Positions 31,475-40,267 of a DNA stretch of 64,000 bases are shown here, one piece after another. Source of the stretch: Blastococcus_B deserti. Lineage in GTDB: Bacteria > Actinomycetota > Actinomycetes > Mycobacteriales > Geodermatophilaceae. A program made the position numbers and the translations under genes. The notes beneath the pieces are model-generated. The model made no database searches and was not told the DNA's origin. It was given only the letters and a program-made list of their open reading frames with translations. Position 1 is the stretch's first letter; every line of letters starts with the position of its first letter. The stretch spans positions 124,001-188,000 of the forward strand of contig NZ_JBHUHP010000001.1 of the NCBI RefSeq assembly GCF_042682525.1, in the 5' to 3' direction.

Positions 31475-32856
31475 GCCTGCTCGCGGTGGGGATCTCGCAC
31501 CAGACCGCTCCCGTCGCGCTGCTCGAGCAGTTCGCGATGGGCCACGACGACCAGGTCAAGGCGCTGCACGAGCTCGTGGGCAGCGATCACGTCTCCGAGG
31601 CCCTCGTGCTCGCGACCTGCAACCGCGTCGAGGTCTTCGCCGAGGTCGAGCGCTTCCACGGCGGTGTCACCGACGTCAGCCGGGTCCTGGCCCGCCAGGC
31701 CGGCGCCACGGTGGAGGAGCTGGCCCCGTACGTCACCGTGCACTACGAGGACCAGGCCGTCGCGCACCTGTTCACGGTGGCCTCCGGCCTGGAGTCCATG
31801 GTGGTCGGCGAGACGCAGGTGCTCGGACAGCTGCGCGCCGCCTACGCCCTCGCCCGCGAGGAGGGCACCGTCGGGCGCGCGCTGCACCCGGTCGCGCAGC
31901 GCGCCCTGCGGGTCGGCAAGCGCGTGCACACCGAGACCGGCATCGACCGTGCCGGCGCCTCCCTGGTCTCGGTGGCCCTCGACCGGGCCGAGGCCGTCAT
32001 CGGCAGCCTGGGCGGCCGCGACGTCCTGGTCGTCGGGGCCGGGTCCATGGGCGCCCTGGCGGCCACGACGCTCGCCCGCCGCGAGGCCCGGGTCGTCGTG
32101 AGCAGCCGCACCGAGGCGCACGCCGCCCGGCTGGCCGGAACGGTGGACGGACGCGCCGCCGACCTCGCCGACCTCCCGGCCGAGCTGGCCGCCGCCGACG
32201 TCCTGGTGACCTGCACCGGCGCGAGCGGCCTGGTCGTCGGTACCGACGTCGTCGCCGGGGCGATGGCCGGCCGCGCCGGGCGCCCGCTGGTCGTCGTCGA
32301 CCTGGCGCTGCCCCGGGACGTCGACCCGGGTGTGGCTGCCCTGCCGGGCGTGCACGTGGTCGACCTGGCTCTGCTGCAGAGCGAAAAGGGTGGGGCCATC
32401 CTGCAGGGCGAGCGCGCCTCGGCCCCGGGCCGCACCGCGGGTCCCGTCGCCGCCGACGACATCGCCGCCGCCCACGCGCTCGTCGAGGCCGAGACCGCGC
32501 TGCTGCGCGCGGAGCGGCAGGCCGCCGAGGTCGCCCCCACGGTCTCGGCCCTGCGCAGCCAGGCCGCCGGGGTGGTCGACGCCGAGCTGCTCCGGCTGGC
32601 CGGCCGGCTGCCCGACCTGGACGCCCGCGCCCGCGCCGAGATCGCCCGCACCGTCCGCCGGGTGGTCGACAAGCTGCTGCACGAGCCCACCGTGCGGGTG
32701 AAGGAACTGGCCGCGGGCCCCGGTGACACCGACTACGCCGGCGCCCTCCGGGCTCTCTTCGGCCTGGGCATCGACGCGACGGTCGACGGGCGCACCACGT
32801 CCCTCGCCGAGGCCGTCTCCGCCGACCCCGAGCTGCGGGCCGGGGAGGCGTCGTGA
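31471..32856 (+). CDS. hemA: glutamyl-tRNA reductase
   Basis: HemA (461 residues) reduces glutamyl-tRNA to glutamate-1-semialdehyde with NADPH, the entry to C5 heme synthesis. The catalytic C50 lies in LATCNRVEVFA, and SGLESMVVGETQVLGQL and HPVAQRALRVGKRVHTETGI are signatures. The NADPH site is LVVGAGSMG, and a C-terminal dimerisation helix follows. The reading frame is coupled to rex and hemC. Placement under Rex ties heme supply to redox state. Confidence 0.96.
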   Translation: MSLLAVGISHQTAPVALLEQFAMGHDDQVKALHELVGSDHVSEALVLATCNRVEVFAEVERFHGGVTDVSRVLARQAGATVEELAPYVTVHYEDQAVAHLFTVASGLESMVVGETQVLGQLRAAYALAREEGTVGRALHPVAQRALRVGKRVHTETGIDRAGASLVSVALDRAEAVIGSLGGRDVLVVGAGSMGALAATTLARREARVVVSSRTEAHAARLAGTVDGRAADLADLPAELAAADVLVTCTGASGLVVGTDVVAGAMAGRAGRPLVVVDLALPRDVDPGVAALPGVHVVDLALLQSEKGGAILQGERASAPGRTAGPVAADDIAAAHALVEAETALLRAERQAAEVAPTVSALRSQAAGVVDAELLRLAGRLPDLDARARAEIARTVRRVVDKLLHEPTVRVKELAAGPGDTDYAGALRALFGLGIDATVDGRTTSLAEAVSADPELRAGEAS

Positions 32857-33809
32857 CCACCTCCACCGTCACGGCCACCCTGCGGCTGGGCACGCGGGGC
32901 AGCCGGCTGGCCCGCACCCAGTCCCAGGCCGTCGCCGACGCCATCACCGCGGCGACGGGGGCGCCCGTGGAGCTGGTGCCCATCGTCACCGAGGGGGACC
33001 GCTCCGCGGCCGCCATCGCACAGCTCGGCGGCACGGGCGTCTTCGTGACCGCGCTGCGCGAGGCGCTCCTGGCCGGTGCGGTCGACCTGGCAGTGCACAG
33101 CTACAAGGACCTGCCGACGGCGCCCGAGCCGCAGCTGACCATCGCCGCGGTCCCGCGGCGCGAGGACCCGCGCGACGCTCTCGTGGCGCGCGACGGGCTG
33201 ACCCTCGGCGAGCTGCCGCCGGGCGCCAGGGTCGGCACCGGCGCGCCCCGCCGGGTCGCCCAGCTGCGGGCCCTCGGCCTCGGCCTCGACGTCGTCCCGA
33301 TCCGTGGCAACGTCGACACCCGCATGGGGCGGGTCGCCGGCCTCACCGGGGAGGGCGGCGACCTCGACGCGGTCGTCCTCGCCCGCGCGGGCCTGAGCCG
33401 GCTCGGCCGGCTGGACGTGGTCACCGAGCTCCTCGACCCCCTGCAGGTGCTGCCCGCCCCGGCCCAGGGCGCGCTCGCCGTGGAGTGCCGCACGAGCGAC
33501 GCGCGCACCCGCGAGCTGCTCGGCCGCCTGGAGGATGTCTCCGCCCGCGCCTGCGTGGTGGCCGAGCGGGCCACCCTCGCGGCCCTCGAGGCCGGCTGCA
33601 GCGCCCCGGTCGCCGCCTACGCCGAGGTGGCCGAGGGCGAGCGCGGCCCGGAGCTGTTCCTCCGCGCCTCCGTGACCGCGATCGACGGCAGCGACACCGT
33701 CCGCGGCTCGATCACCGGACCCCTGCCGGACGCCGCCGTCCTCGGGCGCGCGCTGGCCACCGAACTCCTCGACCGCGGTGCGGCCGAGCTCATGGCGGTG
33801 TCGTCATGA
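32853..33809 (+). CDS. hemC: porphobilinogen deaminase (hydroxymethylbilane synthase)
   Basis: HemC (318 residues) condenses four porphobilinogens into hydroxymethylbilane. LGTRGSRLARTQ, VHSYKDLPT (catalytic D86) and the dipyrromethane-cofactor cysteine C249 in LEAGCSAPVA are all present. GTG 32853 overlaps the hemA stop. The length is normal. Confidence 0.96.
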   Translation: MTTSTVTATLRLGTRGSRLARTQSQAVADAITAATGAPVELVPIVTEGDRSAAAIAQLGGTGVFVTALREALLAGAVDLAVHSYKDLPTAPEPQLTIAAVPRREDPRDALVARDGLTLGELPPGARVGTGAPRRVAQLRALGLGLDVVPIRGNVDTRMGRVAGLTGEGGDLDAVVLARAGLSRLGRLDVVTELLDPLQVLPAPAQGALAVECRTSDARTRELLGRLEDVSARACVVAERATLAALEAGCSAPVAAYAEVAEGERGPELFLRASVTAIDGSDTVRGSITGPLPDAAVLGRALATELLDRGAAELMAVSS

Positions 33810-33882
33810 CCCGCCGCCGCACGAGCCGCCACCCCCAGACCCCCGTAAGAACAGGCCCTCGGGCCAGGATCAGGAGCACGCG

Positions 33883-35430
33883 ATGACGCGCTTCCGCAAG
33901 ACCGCAGGCCAGACCGGCCGGGTCGTCTTCGTCGGAGCAGGCCCGGGCGACCCCGGCATGCTCACCGCCCGGGCGACCGCGGCGCTGGCCGGGGCGGCTC
34001 TCGTCCTCGTCGACCCCGACGTCTCGCCCGCCGTGCAGGACGCCGTCCGGGAGGCGCACCCCGGCACGGAGCTGAGCCCGGCCGTCGGTGAGCCGGCCGA
34101 GGTGGCCAAGGCCGCCGTCGCCGCCGCCAAGAACGGCTCCGTCGTCGTCCGGCTGGTCGCCGGCGACCCCTACGCCTCCGACCCGGTGGTCAAGGAGGTG
34201 CTGGCCGTGGGCCGCACCTCGGTGCCGTTCGACGTCGTCCCTGGCGTCGCCACCTCGACCGCCGTCCCGGCCTACGCGGGCGTCGCGACGGGCGGCACCA
34301 TGGTGACCGCCGACCTGCGCAGCGGCGTCGACCTCGCGGCGCTCGCCGGCGCGGCCGCGTCCACCGGCGGCACCCTCGTCCTCCAGGGCGTCGCCGAGGA
34401 GCTGCCCGACGCGGCGGCGCGCCTGGTCGAGGGCGGGCTGGCGGGCAGCACGCCGGTCGTCGTGACCACCGGCGGGTCCGGGACGGCGCAGAAGAGCGTC
34501 GTCGCCAAGCTCGTCGCCGTGGCCGAGAAGACCGCCGGCCTCGACCCGTTCACCGGCCCTGTCGTGGCCACCGTCGGCACCGCCGTCGACAAGCGTGCCC
34601 GGCTGTCCTGGTGGGAGAGCCGGCCGCTGTTCGGCTGGCGCGTCCTCGTGCCGCGCACCAAGGACCAGGCCGGCGAGATGAGCGACCGGTTGCGCGCCTA
34701 CGGCGCCGTCCCGGTCGAGGTGCCGACGATCGCCGTCGAGCCGCCGCGCAGCCCGGCGCAGATGGACCGGGCGATCAAGGGTCTGGTGACCGGCCGATAC
34801 GGCTGGATCGTGTTCACCTCGGTGAACGCCGTGAAGGCCGTCCGGGAGAAGTTCGCCGAGCTGGGCCTCGACGCCCGCGCGTTCGCCGGTGTGAAGGTCG
34901 CCTGCGTGGGCGAGCAGACCGCCGAGGCCGTGCGCGCCTTCGGCATCCAGCCCGAGCTGGTGCCCTCGGGCGAGCAGTCCAGCCAGGGCCTGCTGGCCGA
35001 CTTCCCGCCCTACGACGACGTCTTCGACCCGATCAACCGGGTGCTGCTGCCCCGCGCCGACATCGCCACCGAGACCCTCGCCGCGGGTCTGGTGGAGCGC
35101 GGCTGGGAGATCGACGACGTCACCGCCTACCGCACCGTCCGGGCCGCTCCGCCGGCCGCGTCGGTCCGTGAGGCGATCAAGGGTGGCGGCTTCGACGCCG
35201 TCTGCTTCACCTCGTCGAGCACCGTGCGCAACCTGGTCGGCATCGCCGGCAAGCCGCACGCGAAGACCGTCGTCGCGGTGATCGGCCCGGCCACCGCAGC
35301 CAGCGCGCAGGAGTTCGGCCTGCGGGTCGACGTGCAGCCGGAGACCGCCGCGGTCGGACCCCTGGTCGACGCGCTGGCCGAGTACGCCGCGTCCCTGCGC
35401 GCCGCCGCGGAGGACGGGGCGGAGAAGTGA
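33883..35430 (+). CDS. hemD: fused uroporphyrinogen-III C-methyltransferase-like / uroporphyrinogen-III synthase
   Basis: A 515-residue fusion. Residues about 10-250 are a SUMT/CobA-type fold (VFVGAGPGDPGMLTARA, LVAGDPYASDPV, VPAYAGVATGG). Residues about 255-510 are uroporphyrinogen-III synthase (VLVPRTKDQAGEMSDRL, the WIVFTSVNAV block, AVCFTSSSTVRNLVG, VIGPATAASA), which closes and inverts ring D. The SUMT half lacks the FGRGGEE-type loop and may be inactive. ATG 33883 is preceded by CAGGAG at 33871-33876. The fusion is known in actinobacteria. Confidence 0.92.
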   Translation: MTRFRKTAGQTGRVVFVGAGPGDPGMLTARATAALAGAALVLVDPDVSPAVQDAVREAHPGTELSPAVGEPAEVAKAAVAAAKNGSVVVRLVAGDPYASDPVVKEVLAVGRTSVPFDVVPGVATSTAVPAYAGVATGGTMVTADLRSGVDLAALAGAAASTGGTLVLQGVAEELPDAAARLVEGGLAGSTPVVVTTGGSGTAQKSVVAKLVAVAEKTAGLDPFTGPVVATVGTAVDKRARLSWWESRPLFGWRVLVPRTKDQAGEMSDRLRAYGAVPVEVPTIAVEPPRSPAQMDRAIKGLVTGRYGWIVFTSVNAVKAVREKFAELGLDARAFAGVKVACVGEQTAEAVRAFGIQPELVPSGEQSSQGLLADFPPYDDVFDPINRVLLPRADIATETLAAGLVERGWEIDDVTAYRTVRAAPPAASVREAIKGGGFDAVCFTSSSTVRNLVGIAGKPHAKTVVAVIGPATAASAQEFGLRVDVQPETAAVGPLVDALAEYAASLRAAAEDGAEK

Positions 35431-36434
35431 ACGCCGGCGGGGTGGGTGGGGGAAACCCAGGGTTCGCGCGCGGGCGCCGGCTCCGGTCGACGCCCGCGCT
35501 GCGGCGGCTGACCGCGCAGACCCGGCTGGCGCCGGCGGACTTCGTGCTGCCGGTCTTCGTCAAGCAGGGCATCGACGCCCCGGTCCCGATCGGCTCGATG
35601 CCCGGCGTCGTCCAGCACACGCTGGACTCGCTCCGGAAGGCCGCTCACGAGGCCGCGGACGCCGGCATCGGGGGCCTGATGCTCTTCGGCATCCCCGGTG
35701 AGAAGGACCCGGTGGGCTCCCAGGCCGATGCCGCGGACGGGATCGTCAACGTCGCGCTGCAGCAGCTGCGGGCCGACCTCGGTGACCAGCTGGTGCTCAT
35801 GGCCGACCTGTGCCTGTGCGAGTACACCGACCACGGGCACTGTGGCGTCGTGACCCCGGCCGGCGTCGTGGACAACGACCCGACCCTGGACCGCTACGCG
35901 GCGGTGGCGATCGCGCAGGCCCAGGCCGGCGCCCACGTCATCGCGCCCAGCGGGATGATGGACGGGCAGGTGGCGGCCATCCGCCGTGCGCTGGACGGCG
36001 CCGCGTACACCGAGACGCCGATCCTCGCCTACGCCGCCAAGTACGCATCCGGCTTCTACGGGCCGTTCCGCGAGGCGGCCGAGGGGGCGCCGCAGTTCGG
36101 CGACCGCTCGACCTACCAGATGGACCCGCCCAACGCCGACGAGGCGTTGCGGGAGGTGGCCCAGGACCTCGCCGAGGGCGCCGACGCCGTCATGGTCAAG
36201 CCGGCGCTGCCCTACCTCGACATCGTGGCCCGGGTCGCGGAGGCGGTGCGCGTGCCGGTGAGCGCCTACCAGGTCAGCGGCGAGTACGCGATGGTCGAAG
36301 CGGCCGCCGCGAACGGCTGGGTCGACCGCGAGCGGGCCATCCTGGAGACACTCACCGCCATCCGCCGCGCGGGTGCCGGCACGGTGCTCACCTACTGGGC
36401 GGTCGAGGCGGCCCGGCTGCTCGCGCGGGCCTGA
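35427..36434 (+). CDS. hemB: delta-aminolevulinic acid dehydratase (porphobilinogen synthase)
   Basis: HemB (335 residues) condenses two aminolevulinate molecules. The zinc-type site is CLCEYTDHGHCG (C129, C131, C139), and the Schiff-base lysines are K205 (YAAKYAS) and K258 (VMVKPALPYLD). This is a Zn-dependent enzyme, unlike the Mg-only forms with Asp replacements. GTG 35427 overlaps hemD. The first 14 residues are Gly-rich and not conserved. Confidence 0.96.
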   Translation: MNAGGVGGGNPGFARGRRLRSTPALRRLTAQTRLAPADFVLPVFVKQGIDAPVPIGSMPGVVQHTLDSLRKAAHEAADAGIGGLMLFGIPGEKDPVGSQADAADGIVNVALQQLRADLGDQLVLMADLCLCEYTDHGHCGVVTPAGVVDNDPTLDRYAAVAIAQAQAGAHVIAPSGMMDGQVAAIRRALDGAAYTETPILAYAAKYASGFYGPFREAAEGAPQFGDRSTYQMDPPNADEALREVAQDLAEGADAVMVKPALPYLDIVARVAEAVRVPVSAYQVSGEYAMVEAAAANGWVDRERAILETLTAIRRAGAGTVLTYWAVEAARLLARA

Positions 36435-36435
36435 C

Positions 36436-36882
36436 GTGACCCCGTACGTCGAACCCGGCGGGAGCTGGCGGGCGTCCTGGATCGTCGCGGCGGCGGTGCT
36501 CCTCGTCGTCGTGCTGGAGCTGCTGCTCCCCGGGAGGGACCTGCCGGGTCCGGTGTGGGCGGCGCTGGTCGTGGTGCTGGGCATCGTGGCGGCCGGCGGC
36601 CTGTCGGCGCGGCGGATCTGGACGGTGCGCGTCGACGGCGACGGGCTGGCGGTCGGTCGGGAGCGGGTGCCGCTGTCGGCCGTCGACGCCGACCACCTGC
36701 GGGCCGTCGACGCGGGCGCCGACGTCGGCGCCCCGGTGCTTGGCGGTGGCTGGTCGCTGCCGAAGGGCCGCACCGGGTTGCCGCTGAGGCTGGCCGACGG
36801 GCGGACGGTGCTCGTGCCCACGCGGGACCCGGCCGCCCTGCGGTCGGCGCTCCTCGCCGCACAGGGGACACTGGGGTCGTGA
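36436..36882 (+). CDS. DUF3093-like membrane protein
   Basis: A 148-residue protein with two N-terminal membrane helices (about 13-31 and 38-56) and a beta-rich cytosolic part (RIWTVRVDGDGLAVGRERVPL, then TVLVPTRDPAALRSALL). The pattern resembles DUF3093, and the soluble part looks like a PH-type beta barrel. The function is unknown. It sits between hemB and hemL with a 1-bp gap and a 4-bp overlap, so it is part of the operon. Confidence 0.65.
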   Translation: MTPYVEPGGSWRASWIVAAAVLLVVVLELLLPGRDLPGPVWAALVVVLGIVAAGGLSARRIWTVRVDGDGLAVGRERVPLSAVDADHLRAVDAGADVGAPVLGGGWSLPKGRTGLPLRLADGRTVLVPTRDPAALRSALLAAQGTLGS

Positions 36883-38181
36883 CCTCGCTGGACAGCTCCA
36901 CCTACACCTACGAGGCCCCGGTCTCGGCCGAGCTCTTCGCCCGAGGCCGGACGATCATCCCGGGCGGGGTGAACAGCCCCGTGCGCGCGTTCCGCGCCGT
37001 CGGGGGGACGCCCCGCTTCATGGCGGAGGGGTCCGGTCCCTGGATCACCGACGCCGACGGACGGCGCTACGTCGACCTGGTGTGCTCGTGGGGGCCGCTC
37101 ATCCTCGGGCACGCCCATCCCGCCGTGGTCGAGGCCGTCACAGCTGCCGCGCGGCGCGGGCTCTCCTTCGGCGCCCCGACCGAGGCCGAGCTCGACCTGG
37201 CGGAGGAGATCCGCGACCGGATGCCGCCGGTGGAGCGGGTGCGGCTGGTCAACTCCGGCACCGAGGCGGTCCTCTCGGCGGTCCGGCTCGCCCGCGGGAC
37301 GACCGGCCGGCCGCTGGTTGTGAAGTTCGCCGGCAACTACCACGGCCACGTCGACGCGCTGCTCGCCTCGGCCGGCTCGGGCGTCGCCACCCTCGGCCTG
37401 CCCGACACCCCCGGCGTCACGACCGGGGCCGCCGCCGACACCGTCGTCCTGCCGTACAACGACGTCGCCGCCGTGGAGGCGGTGTTCGCCGAGCGCGGGG
37501 AGCAGATCGCCTGCGTCATCAGCGAGGCCGCGGCGGGCAACATGGGCGTGGTCCCGCCGCTGGACGGGTTCAACGCCGAGCTGCGCCGGATCACCGCCGC
37601 CCACGGCGCGCTGCTGGTCCTCGACGAGGTGATGACCGGGTTCCGGGTCTCCCGCTCCGGCTGGTACGGCCTCGACCCGGTCGACGCCGACCTGTTCACC
37701 TTCGGCAAGGTCATGGGCGGCGGGCTGCCGGCCGCCGCCTTCGGTGGCCGGGCCGACCTCATGGACCACCTGGCCCCGGTCGGCCCGGTGTACCAGGCGG
37801 GCACCCTCTCGGGGAACCCGGTGGCCGTGGCCGCGGGGCTCGCGACGCTGCGGAACTGCACCGACGAGGTCTACGCCCACTGCGACGAGGTCGCCGCCGT
37901 CCTGCGCGGTGCGGCCAGCGCCGCGCTGTTCGCCGCCGGGGTGCCGCACCGCGTGCAGCAGGCGGGCAGCATGTTCTCCGTCTTCTTCGTCCCCGACGAG
38001 CGCCAGGTGCGGAACTACGACGACGCCAGGACGCAGGACGTGGCCCGCTACACCGCGTTCTTCCACGCGCTGCTGGCTCGCGGCGTCTACCTGCCGCCGT
38101 CGGCGTTCGAGGCGTGGTTCGTCAACGCCGCCCTGTCGGGCGAGGCGCTCGACCGCGTGCTCGAGGCGCTGCCGGCGGCCG
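36879..38181 (+). CDS. hemL: glutamate-1-semialdehyde 2,1-aminomutase (3' end hidden in gap)
   Basis: HemL converts glutamate-1-semialdehyde to 5-aminolevulinate with PLP. PGGVNSPVRAF, the SWGPLILGHAHP block, VNSGTEA, LVLDEVMTGFR and the PLP lysine K277 in FTFGKVMGGG are all intact. At least 434 residues are visible, about full length. The stop lies in or just after the N run (38182-38212), and the ORF reading through the Ns to 38258 should not be trusted. GTG 36879 overlaps the DUF3093-like stop. Confidence 0.95.
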
Positions 38182-38212
38182 NNNNNNNNNNNNNNNNNNN
38201 NNNNNNNNNNNN
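38182..38212. other. assembly gap (31 N)
   Basis: A run of 31 undetermined bases at the end of hemL. Its true length and content are unknown. Its position right after a gene end suggests a hard-to-sequence hairpin. Confidence 0.95.
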
Positions 38213-38254
38213 CGACGGTCACCGCAGCGGTGAGCTGCCCAGCGAGAGGTCCAC

Positions 38255-38890
38255 ATGAGCGAGCGCACCGTCGTCCACCTGCTCCGGCACGGCGAGGTGC
38301 ACAACCCCGCCAAGGTCCTCTACGGCCGCCTGCCCGGGTACCAGCTGTCCACGACCGGTGAGGCGATGGCCCTCGCGGCGGCGGAGTGGTTCGCCGGCAG
38401 GGACGTCACCCACCTCGTCTCGAGCCCGCTCGAGCGCGCCCGGCAGACCGCCGCGCCGCTGGCGAAGGCCCTGGGCCTGCCCGTGTCCATCGACGAGCGG
38501 CTGATCGAGGCCGGCAATGCGTTCGAGGGCATGGCCGTGGCCGGCGGTTCGGGCGTGTTCCGTGCGCCGGGGAACTGGTGGAAGCTGCGCAACCCGTTCC
38601 AGCCGTCCTGGGGCGAGCCCTACGTGGAGATCGCCGCCCGGATGCTGGCCGCCGTCGAGGCGGCGCGCGAGGCCGCGCGAGGGCACGAGGCGGTCCTGGT
38701 CAGCCACCAGCTGCCGATCTGGACCGTCCGGCTCCACATGGAGGGCCGCCGGTACCTGCACGACCCGAGGCGCCGGCAGTGCGCCCTGGCGAGCGTTACG
38801 TCGCTCACCTACGACGGCGACCACTTCGCGGGCCTGGCATACGCCGAGCCGGCGGGCGCCACCCCTCCGGACGCGGTGCCCGGGGCATGA
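38255..38890 (+). CDS. histidine phosphatase family protein (Rv0525-like)
   Basis: A 211-residue member of the phosphoglycerate-mutase-like superfamily. The phosphohistidine motif is LLRHGEVHNPAKVLYGRLPG, with VSSPLERARQTA and the second His in VLVSHQLPIWTVRL. The fold implies phosphatase activity; the substrate is unknown. ATG 38255 follows a GAGAGG site. It starts a run of overlapping genes for cytochrome c assembly, as Rv0525-Rv0529. Confidence 0.88.
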   Translation: MSERTVVHLLRHGEVHNPAKVLYGRLPGYQLSTTGEAMALAAAEWFAGRDVTHLVSSPLERARQTAAPLAKALGLPVSIDERLIEAGNAFEGMAVAGGSGVFRAPGNWWKLRNPFQPSWGEPYVEIAARMLAAVEAAREAARGHEAVLVSHQLPIWTVRLHMEGRRYLHDPRRRQCALASVTSLTYDGDHFAGLAYAEPAGATPPDAVPGA

Positions 38891-39459
38891 GGTGCATCGC
38901 CACCGGCCTGCTCGCGGCGCTGCTGCTCACCGGTTGCTCCACCGGTCCCGATGCGGTGGCCGTCAACAACGGGGGCGAGTTCCGGTTCGTCGCGGCGACC
39001 CCGTCGGGAGAGGTCATCCCCGCCGGTGAGCGGGCCACCGCGCCGGAGTTCTCCGGAACGCTGCTGGGGGGAGGGGAGTTCTCCTCCGGCGAGCTGGCCG
39101 GCGACGTCGCCGTCCTCAACTTCTGGGGCTCGTGGTGCGGGCCCTGCCGGGTGGAGACCCCGCAGTTCCAGGAGGTCTACGCCGACGTCCGGGACGACGG
39201 CGTGCAGTTCCTCGGTCTGAACGTGAAGGAGACCAGCGAGCAGTTCGCGCTGGCCTTCGTGGAGCGCTTCGGCATCGAGTTCCCGTCGCTCTACGACCCG
39301 CGGGGCGAGGTGGCGCTGGCCTTCCGCGACTACCCGGCGACGGCCATCCCGTCCACCATCGTGCTGGACCGCGACAACCGGGTGGCGGCCGTCTACACCG
39401 GCGAGGTCTCGCAGGACGACCTCCGCCGCGTGCTCGACCTGGTCCTCCAGGAGGCCTGA
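38887..39459 (+). CDS. TlpA/ResA-type thiol-disulfide lipoprotein
   Basis: A 190-residue thioredoxin-fold protein. The N terminus is a lipoprotein signal with lipobox LLTGC (Cys17), so it sits on the outer face of the membrane. The redox site is FWGSWCGPCRVETP and the cis-Pro is in TAIPSTIVLD. It keeps apocytochrome c heme-binding cysteines reduced, using electrons from CcdA. It overlaps the preceding gene by ATGA. Confidence 0.92.
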   Translation: MRCIATGLLAALLLTGCSTGPDAVAVNNGGEFRFVAATPSGEVIPAGERATAPEFSGTLLGGGEFSSGELAGDVAVLNFWGSWCGPCRVETPQFQEVYADVRDDGVQFLGLNVKETSEQFALAFVERFGIEFPSLYDPRGEVALAFRDYPATAIPSTIVLDRDNRVAAVYTGEVSQDDLRRVLDLVLQEA

Positions 39460-39460
39460 C

Positions 39461-40267
39461 GTGGGAGAGACCCTCGCCGGCCTCGTCACCGACGGCCCGT
39501 TGCTCGTGGCGGCCGCCGTCGCGGCCCTCGTCGGCCTCGTCAGCTTCGCCTCGCCCTGCGTGCTGCCCCTGGTCCCCGGCTACCTCTCCTACGTCACCGG
39601 GCTGGTCGGCACGGGTGCCGCCCCGGCGGCGCGCCCCGGGGGCGGCGGGACGGCGACGGCGGTGCGCACCGACGTCTCCCCGCGGGCCCGCATGGTCCTG
39701 GGCGCGGTGCTGTTCGTGCTGGGCTTCACCGCCGTCTTCGTCGCCTTCGGGGCGGCGTTCGGCGGGCTGGGCCGGCTCCTGCTGCAGTACGCCGACGTCC
39801 TCAACCGGGTCTTCGGCGTCGTGACCATCGTCGTGGGACTGAGCTTCCTGGGCCGGCTGCCGGTGCTGCAGCGCACGAAGCGGATCTCCGCGCGGCCCGC
39901 GGCCGGACTGGCCGGGGCGCCGCTGCTGGGCATCGTCTTCGGCCTCGGCTGGACGCCCTGCCTGGGACCCACGCTCTCGGCCGTGTACTCGCTGGCCTTC
40001 TCGGAGGCGACGGCCACCCGGGGGGCGCTGCTCAGCGTCGCCTACTGCCTCGGGCTGGGGATCCCCTTCGTACTGGTCGCCCTGGGCGCGCGGTGGGCGA
40101 TCGGCGCGACCTCCTTCCTGCGCCGGCACGCCCTCTCGGTGACCCGCTTCGGCGGGGCCGTGCTGGTCGTCGTCGGGCTGCTGCTCCTGACCGGCGCCTG
40201 GACCGAGATGATGCAGTGGCTGCGCTCCTGGCTCGCCGCCACGGGGTTCGGGGAGTCGGCGCTGTGA
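39461..40267 (+). CDS. ccdA: cytochrome c biogenesis protein CcdA
   Basis: A 268-residue membrane protein with six predicted helices. It carries the two transmembrane redox cysteines in the symmetric motifs FASPCVLPLVPGYL and GWTPCLGPTL. It passes electrons from cytosolic thioredoxin across the membrane to the TlpA-like protein. GTG 39461 is 1 bp after the previous stop. There is a Gly/Ala-rich loop near 52-70. Confidence 0.94.
   Translation: MGETLAGLVTDGPLLVAAAVAALVGLVSFASPCVLPLVPGYLSYVTGLVGTGAAPAARPGGGGTATAVRTDVSPRARMVLGAVLFVLGFTAVFVAFGAAFGGLGRLLLQYADVLNRVFGVVTIVVGLSFLGRLPVLQRTKRISARPAAGLAGAPLLGIVFGLGWTPCLGPTLSAVYSLAFSEATATRGALLSVAYCLGLGIPFVLVALGARWAIGATSFLRRHALSVTRFGGAVLVVVGLLLLTGAWTEMMQWLRSWLAATGFGESAL

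Noticed and set aside
35127..38222. 1031-codon minus-strand ORF opposite hemD-hemL
   Set aside because: It is antisense to well-supported heme genes, spans the N gap, and has the Arg/Gly-rich composition of a GC-rich shadow frame.
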